Notes: generated by a model from the sequence alone, not told the origin. DNA of 64,000 bases from an uncultured Granulosicoccus sp. (GCA_937924505.1 CALDSR010000013.1:62001-126000); one strand, 5' to 3'; shown: positions 34,273-43,479, counted from the first letter of the stretch. Made by a program: numbers and translations.

Positions 34273-35931
34273 ATGAGCCGTTATAACTACGAAACTTTTG
34301 CAGTAAAAACACCCCCGGAACTTGGTGGTGACGGCACATTGATGGATGTCTACCCGGTCGTGATTATCGGTGCAGGGCCGGTTGGCCTTACGGCGGCCGT
34401 TGATCTTGCGACGCGCGGTATCAGATCGGTTGTGCTGGATGACAACAATGTTGTTTCCATCGGTTCACGGGCTATTTGCTGGGCCAAGCGAACACTTGAA
34501 ATCTTTGACCGGCTCGGCGTAGGTGAACGCATGCGGGAAAAAGGGGTTACCTGGAAGGTTGGACGCTTGTTTCATGGCGCTGAGGAAGTATACAACTTCA
34601 ACCTGTTGCCGGAATCGGGGCACAAGTATCCCGCCTTCATCAATTTGCAACAGTACTATGTAGAGCAGTACCTCGTTGAACGTTGCCACGACTTTCCAGA
34701 GTTGATTGATCTGCGCTTTAGCAACAAAGTCATCTCCCATGAAGAATCCGGTGAGTCGATTACCTTGACAGTAGAAGCTGCCGACGGCAATTACTCACTC
34801 CGTGCCCAATATGTACTGGCCTGTGATGGCGCAGGTTCACCAACCCGCAAACGTATGCAGTTGCCTTTTTCAGGGCAAGAGTTCGACGAGCATTTCCTGA
34901 TCGCTGACGTCGAAATGCCTGTCAGCCCGTTTGAAACGGATGAGCCAGAGCGCTGGTTCTGGTTCGAGCCTGAATTCCATGCCGGACAGTCAGCACTGCT
35001 ACACAAGCAACCTGACAACATCTATCGCATCGACTTGCAGCTCGGCCCCGACACCGATCCTGCGGCAGAGGCGACCGAAGAAAAAGTCATACCCAGAATA
35101 AAAGCCATGGTCGGCGACACACCATTCACATTCGATTGGCTCAGCGTCTACAAGTTTCGCTGTGCAAGCCTCAGCGATTTCATCCATGGACGAATGATAT
35201 TTGTCGGCGACAGTGCGCACGTCGTCTCACCCTTTGGCGCACGAGGCGGTAATGGCGGCATCCAGGATGTGGACAACCTGTGCTGGAAACTCGCGATGGT
35301 CATCAATCGTGAAGCACCGACTGAGCTGCTCTCGACCTACAACGACGAAAGAGGACACGGGGCAAGGGAGAACATTTTGAATTCTTCGCGTGCGACGAAT
35401 TTCATGACCCCTAAATCATCCGTGGAACACCTCTTTCGAGACGAAATACTGTCACTGGCGAGACACGCGACATTTGCACAGAAGTTGATCAACTCTGGTC
35501 GCCTGTCGGTTCCCTGCTCACTCGCCGATCATGCATTGCAGACACCGGGCACAGCCCGGCTAGCAGTAGGCTCGGCACTGATTGATGCGCCCGTTTCTTC
35601 TGCAGCTGGAGACAGTTATCTTGTACGCGAACTTCAGGGTCAGTTCATTCTGCTGGGTATTGGAAACATAGACTTGCCGGCAATCGACAACTTGCGTCGT
35701 ATCGGTATCGATCAAAACGACACAAACTATCAACAATTCAAGGATAGTAACGGACTTGTTAGCGAGCGTTACGGACAAGACTGTGCGTATCTGATAAGAC
35801 CTGATGGTCATATCACCGCGTCTTTTCGTACCGCTATCAACACTGATGAGGTCCGGACTGCTCTGAAGCGTGCCTGTGGCGAGGAACTCATGTCTGCGCC
35901 TACCGCGACGTCACACACGGGGAGTCAGTGA
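34273..35931 (+). CDS. FAD-dependent aromatic monooxygenase (MhpA-like)
   Basis: 552 residues. FAD motif VIIGAGPVGLTAAVDLATRGI (~30-50) and the second FAD motif FVGDSAHVVSPFGARGGNGGIQDVDNLCWK (~315-345), with a C-terminal thioredoxin-like end: group A flavoprotein hydroxylase, MhpA branch. By position it may make the ring-cleavage substrate, for example homogentisate from 3- or 4-hydroxyphenylacetate, but this is inference; gentisate-type substrates are possible too. It is followed by DUF2783 with a 4-bp overlap (GTG start) or directly by ATG 35934. Confidence 0.85.
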   Translation: MSRYNYETFAVKTPPELGGDGTLMDVYPVVIIGAGPVGLTAAVDLATRGIRSVVLDDNNVVSIGSRAICWAKRTLEIFDRLGVGERMREKGVTWKVGRLFHGAEEVYNFNLLPESGHKYPAFINLQQYYVEQYLVERCHDFPELIDLRFSNKVISHEESGESITLTVEAADGNYSLRAQYVLACDGAGSPTRKRMQLPFSGQEFDEHFLIADVEMPVSPFETDEPERWFWFEPEFHAGQSALLHKQPDNIYRIDLQLGPDTDPAAEATEEKVIPRIKAMVGDTPFTFDWLSVYKFRCASLSDFIHGRMIFVGDSAHVVSPFGARGGNGGIQDVDNLCWKLAMVINREAPTELLSTYNDERGHGARENILNSSRATNFMTPKSSVEHLFRDEILSLARHATFAQKLINSGRLSVPCSLADHALQTPGTARLAVGSALIDAPVSSAAGDSYLVRELQGQFILLGIGNIDLPAIDNLRRIGIDQNDTNYQQFKDSNGLVSERYGQDCAYLIRPDGHITASFRTAINTDEVRTALKRACGEELMSAPTATSHTGSQ

Positions 35932-35933
35932 AT

Positions 35934-36176
35934 ATGCTCGATAACAATCTGGGTGACAATGCCGATGCCTTCTACAGTTTACTGATGGATGCTCATGATG
36001 GCCTTGAAGAAAAAGACAGCCACGCACTGAACGCACGCCTGGTCTTGCTGTTTGCAAATGAAATCGGCGAACTTGAAACACTGGGCAAGTTGATAAAACT
36101 GGCAAACGAAGTCGGCGCCGAGTCAATGCACAAAGTCGCAGCCAATATGAAAAACACCCCAAGAGCAGCGACATGA
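35934..36176 (+). CDS. DUF2783 small protein
   Basis: 80 residues. GGGGAG at 35919-35924 suits ATG 35934; GTG 35928 would overlap the monooxygenase stop. All-helical, acidic, no motif. DUF2783 is a recurrent companion of MhpA-like hydroxylases in aromatic clusters, suggesting an accessory or stabilising subunit (inference). Stop overlaps the maiA start by ATGA. Confidence 0.8.
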   Translation: MLDNNLGDNADAFYSLLMDAHDGLEEKDSHALNARLVLLFANEIGELETLGKLIKLANEVGAESMHKVAANMKNTPRAAT

Positions 36177-36811
36177 GCACAGCAACGCTATATGACTACT
36201 GGCGCTCATCCGCGAGCTATCGCATCAGAATTGCCTTGAATCTTGCTGGTATTGCTTACGACAGCGTTTCCATAAACCTGCTCGATGGTGAGCACAAATC
36301 TCGCGAGCACCTTGCCCGCCATTCACAGGGCCTGGTACCGGTTCTCGAAATCGATGGCCGTCAGTTCACGCAATCTCTTGCGATCCTTGAGTATCTCGAC
36401 ACGACACGCAAACAACACTGGGTACCAGACGACCCGGCGCAAGCGGCGATTGTCCGTGCCCTCGCTCATACACTGGCTGTCGATGTACACCCGGTATGCA
36501 ATCTCAATGTCGTCAGCCATGTTGCAACACTTGTTGACAACGCAGGTGGCGCAAGAGAAGCCTGGATGAAGCACTTCATCAGACCCGGCTTGCTGGCCTT
36601 CGAACAACAGCTACAAGCATTTGAACAATCTCCGTATGCCACCGGCAACGAACCCGGGCTTGCCGATATCTGTCTGATTCCACAACTCTATAATGCAATT
36701 CGTTGGGAAGCCGATTATCAGGATTGCTCGCGCATCGTTGCAATACAGTCTGCCTGCGAGTCCCACGCCGCTTTCATTGCTGCACACCCTGACGCGGTCA
36801 AACCGGCCTGA
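36173..36811 (+). CDS. maiA: maleylacetoacetate isomerase
   Basis: 212 residues of zeta-class glutathione transferase. The N-terminal YDYWRSSASYRIRIALNLAGI contains the SSxxxxR motif with the catalytic Ser, then SQGLVPVLEIDG and the glutathione-site QSLAILEYLD. The enzyme isomerises maleylacetoacetate to fumarylacetoacetate using glutathione, between the HmgA and FAH steps of the operon. Standard length; ATGA overlap with DUF2783. Confidence 0.94.
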   Translation: MSTATLYDYWRSSASYRIRIALNLAGIAYDSVSINLLDGEHKSREHLARHSQGLVPVLEIDGRQFTQSLAILEYLDTTRKQHWVPDDPAQAAIVRALAHTLAVDVHPVCNLNVVSHVATLVDNAGGAREAWMKHFIRPGLLAFEQQLQAFEQSPYATGNEPGLADICLIPQLYNAIRWEADYQDCSRIVAIQSACESHAAFIAAHPDAVKPA

Positions 36812-36952
36812 TCCTTGATCGAGTGTGGGATTCGGCATGCCGCCGTGTACGAGACGAAATTACTTTGCCTGCACGCCGTCAACTGATACGTTTATGAACT
36901 TTTCTCCTGATTCTTTATCAGTCAGTATTAGCTCATTAAAGTGCTATCGATC

Positions 36953-37720
36953 ATGCCAACACATCAAGAAAACACCTCACGGTTCCGTGCTTGGCACATA
37001 TCCGGCGATCCCATCATTTTGTATAATATTTGGGATGCGGGTAGTGCGAAAGCCGTAGCTTCCTCGGGTGCAAAAGCCCTTGCGACAGGAAGCGCGCCGG
37101 TAGCCATGGCGCAAGGGTTTTCTGATGGTGAGCAAATGCCGTTGGATCTGGCGCTGGATAACATTCGTCGCATCATTACAGCCGTTGATCTTCCCGTCAC
37201 TATGGACTTGGAAGGTGGCTACGGCGTCGAGACTGATGCAGTGGCGAAAACCGTGAGCCGAGCGATTGCAACCGGAATCGTCGGATTCAACTTCGAAGAT
37301 CAGATCGTCGGTGGGGACGGCTTGCACGACATCAATACGCAGTCCAGACGAATCAAGGCAGCCAGAAATGCAGCTGACCTTGATTCAGCATCGCCCTTTC
37401 TCAATGCGAGAACCGATATCTTTCTCAAGGCCAAGCCGGACACGCATAGCGAGGCGATGCTCGATGATGCGATCGAGCGTGCCCACGCATATGAACAGGC
37501 AGGTGCCGATGGTTTTTTCGCACCAGGATTAGCTGACGAAAAGTTGATTGCGACGCTGTGTGAAAAAATCAATCTACCGGTAAACATCATTGCCCTGCCA
37601 CATGTACCACCCAACGACAAATTGTGCGAACTAGGGGTCGCTCGGATCAGCTATGGGCCGGTTCCTTACAGACAGATGATCAAAGCACTTGGGGAGGCTG
37701 CTGCGAAAACATTTGCCTGA
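36953..37720 (+). CDS. isocitrate lyase/PEP mutase superfamily enzyme
   Basis: 255 residues from ATG 36953; GTG 36941 is an alternative. The barrel shows the DLEGGYG metal loop and FEDQ motif of the superfamily, and a C-terminal PHVPPNDKLCELGVARISYGP. The KKCGH catalytic loop of true isocitrate lyase is absent, so it is more likely an oxaloacetate decarboxylase-, methylisocitrate-lyase- or phosphonate-type member of the 'ICL/PEPM family' with unknown substrate. It follows maiA by 140 bp and may be a separate unit; a convergent GDSL gene begins 67 bp beyond the stop. Confidence 0.82.
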   Translation: MPTHQENTSRFRAWHISGDPIILYNIWDAGSAKAVASSGAKALATGSAPVAMAQGFSDGEQMPLDLALDNIRRIITAVDLPVTMDLEGGYGVETDAVAKTVSRAIATGIVGFNFEDQIVGGDGLHDINTQSRRIKAARNAADLDSASPFLNARTDIFLKAKPDTHSEAMLDDAIERAHAYEQAGADGFFAPGLADEKLIATLCEKINLPVNIIALPHVPPNDKLCELGVARISYGPVPYRQMIKALGEAAAKTFA

Positions 37721-37787
37721 CAGACAGACCTTACGTCAATCTCGCTTGTCTGTTTCCGCGACGCTATGGCTTTCGGCATGGCCCGCC

Positions 37788-38402
37788 TCAAAGCGCGCCA
37801 GAATCTATAAGCACTTGGTGAATTGCCTCAGCCAGTGCGCGGTATCCCTCGGCATTAAAATGAACCGAGTCTGATTTCATGGCAGGTTTCTTCAAAAGCG
37901 AACCAATGATCTTATTCTCTAACGGAATCTGGTGTTCTTCGGCGAGTTCAGCATAAAATTCAGCGGTGCTGGCAAGCAGTGACTTTTTCGGCACACCCAC
38001 CAAAACCACATCCGCCCCCCGATCTTTCGCCAGTTTGATCATTGTCGATAAATTTGCCTTGGCCTCGGCATGCGATCGATTGCGTAAAATGTCATTGCCT
38101 CCCTCCAGCAAGATCATCACATCAGGATTGTGTTCGGCCAGTACATCAGGGAGGCGTTGCAAACCTTCTTCAGTCAATTCTCCCGACACACCTGCATTGA
38201 TAACCCGGCGCCCACTCAATGACTCCAGCACAGCTGGATAGGCGTGCGTTGGCGATGCTCCGAGACCAGCCGTCAAACTGTCTCCAAATGCCAGCACAGT
38301 GGCATCCTCTGGCAATGGACTCAACTCAGGATCGCTACAGGCGATCAGGCTCAAAACGCAGCCGAGCAGCACAGCAAATCTTGTTACGCAATTTAACGCC
38401 AT
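37788..38402 (-). CDS. SGNH/GDSL lipase-esterase (TesA-like), probable lipoprotein
   Basis: 204 residues. Signal peptide ending LSLIAC fits a lipobox. SGNH blocks are complete: FGDSLTAGLG (Ser), a later NAGVSG (Gly), GGNDIL (Asn) and DSVHFNAEGY (Asp and His). The fold is that of TesA/arylesterase, a periplasmic lysophospholipase or esterase. It stands alone; the region between its end and the ICL/PEPM stop contains a weak inverted repeat ACAGACA...TGTCTGT (37720-37753). Confidence 0.9.
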   Translation of the reverse strand: MALNCVTRFAVLLGCVLSLIACSDPELSPLPEDATVLAFGDSLTAGLGASPTHAYPAVLESLSGRRVINAGVSGELTEEGLQRLPDVLAEHNPDVMILLEGGNDILRNRSHAEAKANLSTMIKLAKDRGADVVLVGVPKKSLLASTAEFYAELAEEHQIPLENKIIGSLLKKPAMKSDSVHFNAEGYRALAEAIHQVLIDSGAL

Positions 38403-38495
38403 TATCGCCCGGCCCCTGAAGTCATGTACTCAATAACGAAAATACGTCAGAATGACTATTCACACAGCATGCCCGTCACACATTAGGAAGCAAGT

Positions 38496-39185
38496 ATGCA
38501 CGGCTCTGACAATGATGACACTCAAAGGCCAGACCCTCAGACCCATGATCACCCACACGATCACCCGCACGATCATTCTCATCTGGACGATACCGCCTTG
38601 CGCGTACGGTCCTTGCAAACACTGCTGACAGAAAAAGGTTACATCGATCCGGCGGCTCTCAACGAGCTGATTGACACCTATGAGAACAAGGTTGGACCTC
38701 GCAACGGGGCCGCAGTCATTGCCCGTGCCTGGATAGATCCCGATTTCAAAAAATGGTTGCTAAGTGATGCGACCGCCGCGATCGACTCCCTCGGATTCTC
38801 CGGACGTCAAGGCGAGCACATGGTTGTCGTGGAAAACACAACAGAGATTCACAATATGGTGGTCTGTACCCTATGCTCGTGTTATCCGTGGCCGGTACTG
38901 GGTTTGCCTCCCTCGTGGTACAAGTCTGCACCCTACCGTTCCCGTGTAGTATCGGAACCGGAGTCTGTACTGGCAGAGTTTGGTGTCACCTTACCTACGA
39001 CCAAAACCATATCGGTATGGGATTCAACCGCCGAGGTACGCTATCTCGTGCTACCTGAACGCCCACTCGGAACAGATGAACTCAACGAGAAAATGCTTGC
39101 GACACTGGTCACTCGCGATTCCATGATCGGAACAGGTCTCGCCCTTGATCCCAGTGACATACCAACCAGTGAACAAACGCTATGA
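38496..39185 (+). CDS. nthA: nitrile hydratase alpha subunit, cobalt type
   Basis: 229 residues. The metal-claw motif is C124-TLC-SC129 ([14 protein letters not shown]); Thr at the second position is characteristic of the cobalt (non-corrin) type, Ser of the iron type. The two Cys that follow become sulfinic/sulfenic acids. An N-terminal extension with repeated [12 protein letters not shown] (~18-29) is unusual and could hold metal. Converts nitriles to amides together with the beta subunit. ATGA overlap with nthB and Shine-Dalgarno GGAAG before the start. Confidence 0.94.
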   Translation: MHGSDNDDTQRPDPQTHDHPHDHPHDHSHLDDTALRVRSLQTLLTEKGYIDPAALNELIDTYENKVGPRNGAAVIARAWIDPDFKKWLLSDATAAIDSLGFSGRQGEHMVVVENTTEIHNMVVCTLCSCYPWPVLGLPPSWYKSAPYRSRVVSEPESVLAEFGVTLPTTKTISVWDSTAEVRYLVLPERPLGTDELNEKMLATLVTRDSMIGTGLALDPSDIPTSEQTL

Positions 39186-39883
39186 ATGGCGTACACGACA
39201 TGGGCGGTCAGCATTGTCATGGGCCCATTCTCGATGCCGATGACACGGTGTTGTTTCATGAACCGTGGGAACGCGACGTACTCGCACTATCACTGGCGAT
39301 GGGGGCAACCGGCACCTGGAATATTGATGAGTCACGTTCGGCTCGTGAGTCATTACCGCCTGCTTACTATTTGAGTGCCGGTTATTACTCCATCTGGCTT
39401 TCCGCACTTGAGCAGTTGCTGATCAGCCGAGGACTGGTGAGTGAGATGGAGCTCAAACAAGGCGCTGCAACGGAACCGGCGGCGAAACTAAAACGTATTT
39501 TGTACGCAGCCGATGTCAAGGCGACACTCGCAGCAGGCTCGCCAGTCGATCGCCAAACGGATACACCAACGCAATTCAAGGTTGGCGATCACGTCAGGGT
39601 TCGCCATTTGCACCGCAGTACACACACTCGCTTGCCCGGGTATTTACGCGGACACCAGGGTATTGTTGAACGAATTCACGGTTGTCATGTTTTCCCTGAT
39701 ACACACGCCATCGGGGAAGGTGAACAAGCGAAGTGGTTGTACAACGTGGCGTTCACTGCGAGAGAACTTTGGGATAACGACAAACCCGCGGCGAACAAGG
39801 TTCACGTGGATTGCTGGGAACCCTATCTGATGGCTTGTGAAGACGCTGGGAACACACAGGAAGCACGCGATGAAACCAGTTAA
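39182..39883 (+). CDS. nthB: nitrile hydratase beta subunit
   Basis: 233 residues with the start [16 protein letters not shown] and a C-terminal SH3-like barrel ([23 protein letters not shown], then DCWEPYL). Forms the heterotetramer with NthA. It overlaps nthA by ATGA and the accessory gene by 14 bases. Gene order alpha-beta-accessory is the one usual for iron enzymes, whereas cobalt enzymes are more often beta-alpha. Confidence 0.92.
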   Translation: MNGVHDMGGQHCHGPILDADDTVLFHEPWERDVLALSLAMGATGTWNIDESRSARESLPPAYYLSAGYYSIWLSALEQLLISRGLVSEMELKQGAATEPAAKLKRILYAADVKATLAAGSPVDRQTDTPTQFKVGDHVRVRHLHRSTHTRLPGYLRGHQGIVERIHGCHVFPDTHAIGEGEQAKWLYNVAFTARELWDNDKPAANKVHVDCWEPYLMACEDAGNTQEARDETS

Positions 39884-40247
39884 TCTCGCCACATCAGCCC
39901 AAGGCGCATTACTTCGTGATCTACCGGAGATTCCACGAGAACAAAACGAACCCGTATTCAAGGAGCCCTGGCAAGCGGAAGTCTTTGCCATTGTTCTGAG
40001 TCTTCACGAGCGCGGTGTTTTTACCTGGTCTGAATGGGCGGCAATGTTAAGTCAGGAGATTCGGCACGCACAACGCGATGGCGATGCCGATCTCGGTGAC
40101 ACGTATTACAACCATTGGCTAACAGCGCTTGAATGCATACTCGTGGCAAAGAAGATAGGTTCCGAGTCACAGTTGGCCGATCTGTACCGTCGTTGGGACC
40201 ACGCGGCACAACAAACTCCTCACGGTCAAGCGATCGAACTATCCTGA
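39870..40247 (+). CDS. nitrile hydratase accessory protein
   Basis: 125 residues from ATG 39870 (ACAGGAAG upstream), overlapping nthB. Resembles the beta-subunit N-terminal half (EPVFKEPWQAEVFAIVLSLHERGVFTWSEWAAMLSQEI ... YYNHWLTALE), as known for the activator (P14K/NhlE-type) proteins which deliver or exchange cobalt during maturation. No amidase follows; the nearest is 10 kb away. Confidence 0.85.
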   Translation: MKPVNLATSAQGALLRDLPEIPREQNEPVFKEPWQAEVFAIVLSLHERGVFTWSEWAAMLSQEIRHAQRDGDADLGDTYYNHWLTALECILVAKKIGSESQLADLYRRWDHAAQQTPHGQAIELS

Positions 40248-40272
40248 TTCTTGTGTGCCAAGCGTTTTTGCG

Positions 40273-40294
40273 TGGCCAGTTATTGCACTGGCCA
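40273..40294. other. 8-bp perfect hairpin TGGCCAGT-TATTGC-ACTGGCCA
   Basis: A perfect inverted repeat 25 bp after the nitrile hydratase accessory gene. There is no T-run on either side, so it is not a normal intrinsic terminator. The rest of the 264-bp gap holds no gene I can support. Confidence 0.4.
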
Positions 40295-40511
40295 AATGAT
40301 TAAAAAAGGTCAAAAACTCGCCATATTCTGCCCCAAAAACGGTGATGTAACACCCCAAGTGTGAATCACACCCTCAATTTCAGGGGTATCGAGCCCGCTA
40401 CTTCGGGCAATTGCACACATTTTGCAAACTTGTCACTCTGAATCGTCTTTCACCCTCACTCGGTGTGGCCTGTGTGCGCTTGTATGCGAGTGAATACTTA
40501 AAGGAATACCA

Positions 40512-41474
40512 ATGACGCAAAAATACAGACTGGTCACACGTAGCGATTTTGACGGACTCGTATGTGCAGTGCTGCTCAAGCACCTCGACATGATCGATGA
40601 GATCAAGTTCGTTCACCCGAAAGACATGCAAGACGGTCTTGTCGAAATCACGGCTAATGACATCACGACGAACCTACCCTACGTGCCTGGCGCGTACCTG
40701 GTGTTCGATCATCATGCATCGGAAATGCAACGCAACAACACCAGTATCGATAATTACGTTATTGATGCAGACTCGCCATCAGCCGCCCGCGTCGTGTGGC
40801 GTCACTTTGGTGGTGAAAAAGCGTTTCCGGATCGCTGGGACGATATGATGGTTGCTGTCGACAAGGCAGACTCTGCGCAGTACAGCATTGACGAAGTCCT
40901 TGAGCCAAAACAATGGGAATTGCTGAACATGCTGATGGACTCGCGCACAGGGCTCGGCCGTTTTCGTGAATTCAGAATCTCGAACTATGCCCTGATGATG
41001 GATTTGATCGACGCTTGCAAGGATCACTCGATCGACGAAATTCTGGACATGCCGGATATCCGAGAGCGAATCGATTTATACGAAAGCCAACGTGACGATT
41101 TCAAAGCACAGCTCGAACGATGCTCAACGGTGCACGGCAATCTTGTCGTACTTGATTTGCGCGATGAGGAAGTCATCTTCGCCGGCAGTCGCTTTTTTAT
41201 CTACGCTCTGTTCCCTCAGTGCAATATCTCGATTCATCAGATGTGGGGCTTCCAGAAACAGAACACCGTGTTTGCAACCGGAAAATCCATCTTTGATCGA
41301 AGCTGTTATACCAACGTTGGTGAACTGATGCTGCAATATGGTGGTGGCGGACATGCGGCCGCTGGTACTTGCCAGATCGACAACGGCAAGGCTGATGCGG
41401 TTCTGGCAGAACTCATCGCCGAAATCAATGCCAATGAAGACCACGGAAGTAACGAGTTTCTGGACGCTGCCTAG
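40512..41474 (+). CDS. DHH-family phosphoesterase (exopolyphosphatase-like)
   Basis: 320 residues. Metal-binding motifs are SDFDGLVCAVLL, then FDHHAS (DHH), and a C-terminal DHHA1 domain with YGGGGHAAAGTCQ. Family members hydrolyse polyphosphate, oligonucleotides or c-di-nucleotides; the N-terminal SDFDG form and length fit 'exopolyphosphatase-like' proteins. Good Shine-Dalgarno AAGGAATACC. Monocistronic by position. Confidence 0.87.
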   Translation: MTQKYRLVTRSDFDGLVCAVLLKHLDMIDEIKFVHPKDMQDGLVEITANDITTNLPYVPGAYLVFDHHASEMQRNNTSIDNYVIDADSPSAARVVWRHFGGEKAFPDRWDDMMVAVDKADSAQYSIDEVLEPKQWELLNMLMDSRTGLGRFREFRISNYALMMDLIDACKDHSIDEILDMPDIRERIDLYESQRDDFKAQLERCSTVHGNLVVLDLRDEEVIFAGSRFFIYALFPQCNISIHQMWGFQKQNTVFATGKSIFDRSCYTNVGELMLQYGGGGHAAAGTCQIDNGKADAVLAELIAEINANEDHGSNEFLDAA

Positions 41475-41515
41475 AGACGCGGTCATCACACAGGATACAG
41501 GTCATATCATTCAAA

Positions 41516-41544
41516 GCTGATTGCGCCTTCTTCGCGCAATCAGC
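41516..41544. terminator. strong 11-bp hairpin after the DHH gene
   Basis: Perfect arms GCTGATTGCGC (41516-41526) and GCGCAATCAGC (41534-41544) with a 7-base loop CTTCTTC, 42 bp after the DHH phosphoesterase stop. No T-run follows, so it may be a processing or pausing hairpin rather than a true intrinsic terminator. Confidence 0.45.
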
Positions 41545-41737
41545 GATCAGACGGCAGTCATTGCCTTGCAAGAACGTATTCGAATCTGAATTATCATGAG
41601 GGAAAATTTGTATTGACCCTCTTTTGGATACCAATCCCATCGATGCAGGCCGGACGCCCGGAATCCTCACGAAAACAGGTTGGCGTGGGACTAAACATGC
41701 CTCATACTAATTGTAGGCGACCTGAAAAACCAAGACC

Positions 41738-42670
41738 ATGCCCTACGACAACCAAGCAACGACCACACATGATGCTGAGGATGACGCTCGAAACGAGCAC
41801 ATAAAGATCTACGTCAATGGCGACATCGTCCCCCGCAATGAAGCCAAGGTATCAGTCTATGATTCGGGCTTCATGCTCGGTGACGGCATGTGGGAAGGCA
41901 TGCGACTATACAATGGCAAGTGGGCATTTTTTGACGAACACATGGACCGACTCTTCGGTAGCTGCAAGGCGGTGTCGCTGGATATTGGTATGGATCGACA
42001 AGGTATTGCCGATGCCTTGAAACAGACGGCCGAAGCAAACAACATGACAAACGATGCACACTGTCGCCTGATGGTTACGCGCGGAATGAAGGCCAAACCT
42101 TTTCAACATCCTTCACTCTCTCGTACTGGCCCAACCATTGTAATCATCATCGAACATTCAAAGCCTGCCAATGATGTTCAGACCAAAGGCATCAGACTCG
42201 CCACAGTACCTCAAGTACGCGGATTGCCAATGAGTCAGGATGCAAAATTCAATAGCCACTCAAAACTTAACTGCGTCATCGCCTGCCTGCAGGCGGAGCA
42301 ATCGGGTGCCGATGAGGGCCTGATGCTCGACCCTCATGGTTTTGTCAACACCACCAATGCCTGCAATTTCTTTATCGTAAAAAAAGGTGAGGTATGGACA
42401 TCGACTGGCGACTACTGCATGAATGGTGTTACCCGTCAAAAGGTCATCGATCTGTGCCGCGCGAACAACATTCCGGTTTTTGAAAAAAATTACTCTCTGT
42501 ATGAAGCCTACTCGGCAGACGAGGCGTTTCTGACTGGCACTTTCGGCGCTCAGGTGCCGGTTGCTGAAATAGACGGCAAGAAAATAGGTGATGATGACCG
42601 ACCCGTGATGAATCGAATACGCATGCTGTATAAGGAACTCATAGCAGATAACATTGGTTCGAGAGTTTAA
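41738..42670 (+). CDS. class IV aminotransferase (branched-chain / D-amino acid type)
   Basis: 310 residues from ATG. PLP fold-type IV: N-terminal IYVNGDIVPRNEAKVSVYDSGFMLGDGMWEGMRLY and the catalytic Lys in NSHSKLNC (~173), plus a late TSTGDYCMNGVTRQKVIDL cofactor phosphate loop. The enzyme transaminates branched-chain or D-amino acids, or acts as a 4-amino-4-deoxychorismate-lyase relative. Its end is adjacent to the MerF-like gene, whose start lies only 17 bases away. Confidence 0.87.
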   Translation: MPYDNQATTTHDAEDDARNEHIKIYVNGDIVPRNEAKVSVYDSGFMLGDGMWEGMRLYNGKWAFFDEHMDRLFGSCKAVSLDIGMDRQGIADALKQTAEANNMTNDAHCRLMVTRGMKAKPFQHPSLSRTGPTIVIIIEHSKPANDVQTKGIRLATVPQVRGLPMSQDAKFNSHSKLNCVIACLQAEQSGADEGLMLDPHGFVNTTNACNFFIVKKGEVWTSTGDYCMNGVTRQKVIDLCRANNIPVFEKNYSLYEAYSADEAFLTGTFGAQVPVAEIDGKKIGDDDRPVMNRIRMLYKELIADNIGSRV

Positions 42671-42686
42671 AAAGAGCGTTCACTCA

Positions 42687-42899
42687 ATGAGAAATAATCG
42701 CCTTTTCAAAGTGGGTATCGTTGGCAGCATCCTCTCCGCGTTGTGCTGCTTTACGCCCGTCTTGGTGGTGTTGCTTGGTGCCGTTGGACTGTCTTCGATG
42801 CTTGGACTGATAGACTACATTGTATTGCCAGCATTGGCAGGCTTCGTATTGCTGACGATGTACGCCTTGCTTAAAAAAGCGCCAGCAAACAAGAGCTGA
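42687..42899 (+). CDS. merF: MerF-like small membrane protein lacking the second cysteine pair
   Basis: 70 residues from ATG 42687 (GTG 42654 would overlap the aminotransferase). Two hydrophobic helices and SALCCFTPVLVVLLGAVGL, with vicinal Cys20-Cys21, match the first half of the mercury transporter MerF closely. Usual MerF has a second CC pair near its C-terminus; here the protein ends KKAPANKS. No merR, merT, merP or merA is in the window. The gene is an orphan and overlaps the convergent membrane-protein gene by 29 bp. Function as a mercury importer is therefore uncertain. Confidence 0.8.
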   Translation: MRNNRLFKVGIVGSILSALCCFTPVLVVLLGAVGLSSMLGLIDYIVLPALAGFVLLTMYALLKKAPANKS

Positions 42900-43479
42900 C
42901 CAGACCCAGAGCCACGACACCCACGATCGTGCGTCCAACCGGATCCAACACACCTGTGTATCGAAAGACCCAGTAAAGTAGAACTCCAGCGATCATCGAC
43001 CAAAAGGTCAAACCACTAACCATGGTATTGAGAGAATCCACTGGATTCATCAACACAAGCTTCTGAAATTTTTCCAACGTGGGTAAAGACGCGACCCACT
43101 GCCCAGGCAAATCGGTAAAGACTTGCATGTAATACAGGTACAAAAACTGAGGAACTATCGCGATGGCCGCGACGAATAATATGATCGTCAGCGATAGATC
43201 AGCAAATGCAACGGTATGTCTGAAATTAGAACTGCTCTGAAGTTGCGACACAAAGCGATCAAGAAATCGGGATTTGTATAAATTCAGCCATAGCAGAAAT
43301 ATGACGAGCAAGGCCGTAAGTAAAACGAGACCAGCTTGCTCCACTCTCGAAAGATTGAAGATCGTATCCTTTCCGACAAAATCATCGCGAAGGTAGCGCC
43401 ATGCATCAGGCTTCCAGAACAATGCCAGCAGGACGGAGCAGAGTATGTACACCAAAGTCCATAATCGCCGATGTTCCAT
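42871..43479 (-). CDS. hypothetical membrane protein, about five helices
   Basis: 202 residues from ATG 43479, for which GGAGG lies seven bases upstream; ATG 43494 is less good. Five or so hydrophobic segments (~10-25, 45-62, 83-107, 146-170, 175-195), no motif recognised. The C-terminal end overlaps the 3' end of the merF-like gene. Unknown family. Confidence 0.65.
   Translation of the reverse strand: MEHRRLWTLVYILCSVLLALFWKPDAWRYLRDDFVGKDTIFNLSRVEQAGLVLLTALLVIFLLWLNLYKSRFLDRFVSQLQSSSNFRHTVAFADLSLTIILFVAAIAIVPQFLYLYYMQVFTDLPGQWVASLPTLEKFQKLVLMNPVDSLNTMVSGLTFWSMIAGVLLYWVFRYTGVLDPVGRTIVGVVALGLVSSCLLALF

Noticed and set aside
37720..37753. ACAGACA...TGTCTGT as terminator of the ICL/PEPM gene
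   Set aside because: Loop of 20 bases and only a short T-run; too weak to call.
38496..39185. Iron-type nitrile hydratase
   Set aside because: The claw reads CTLCSC; iron enzymes have Ser at the second position.
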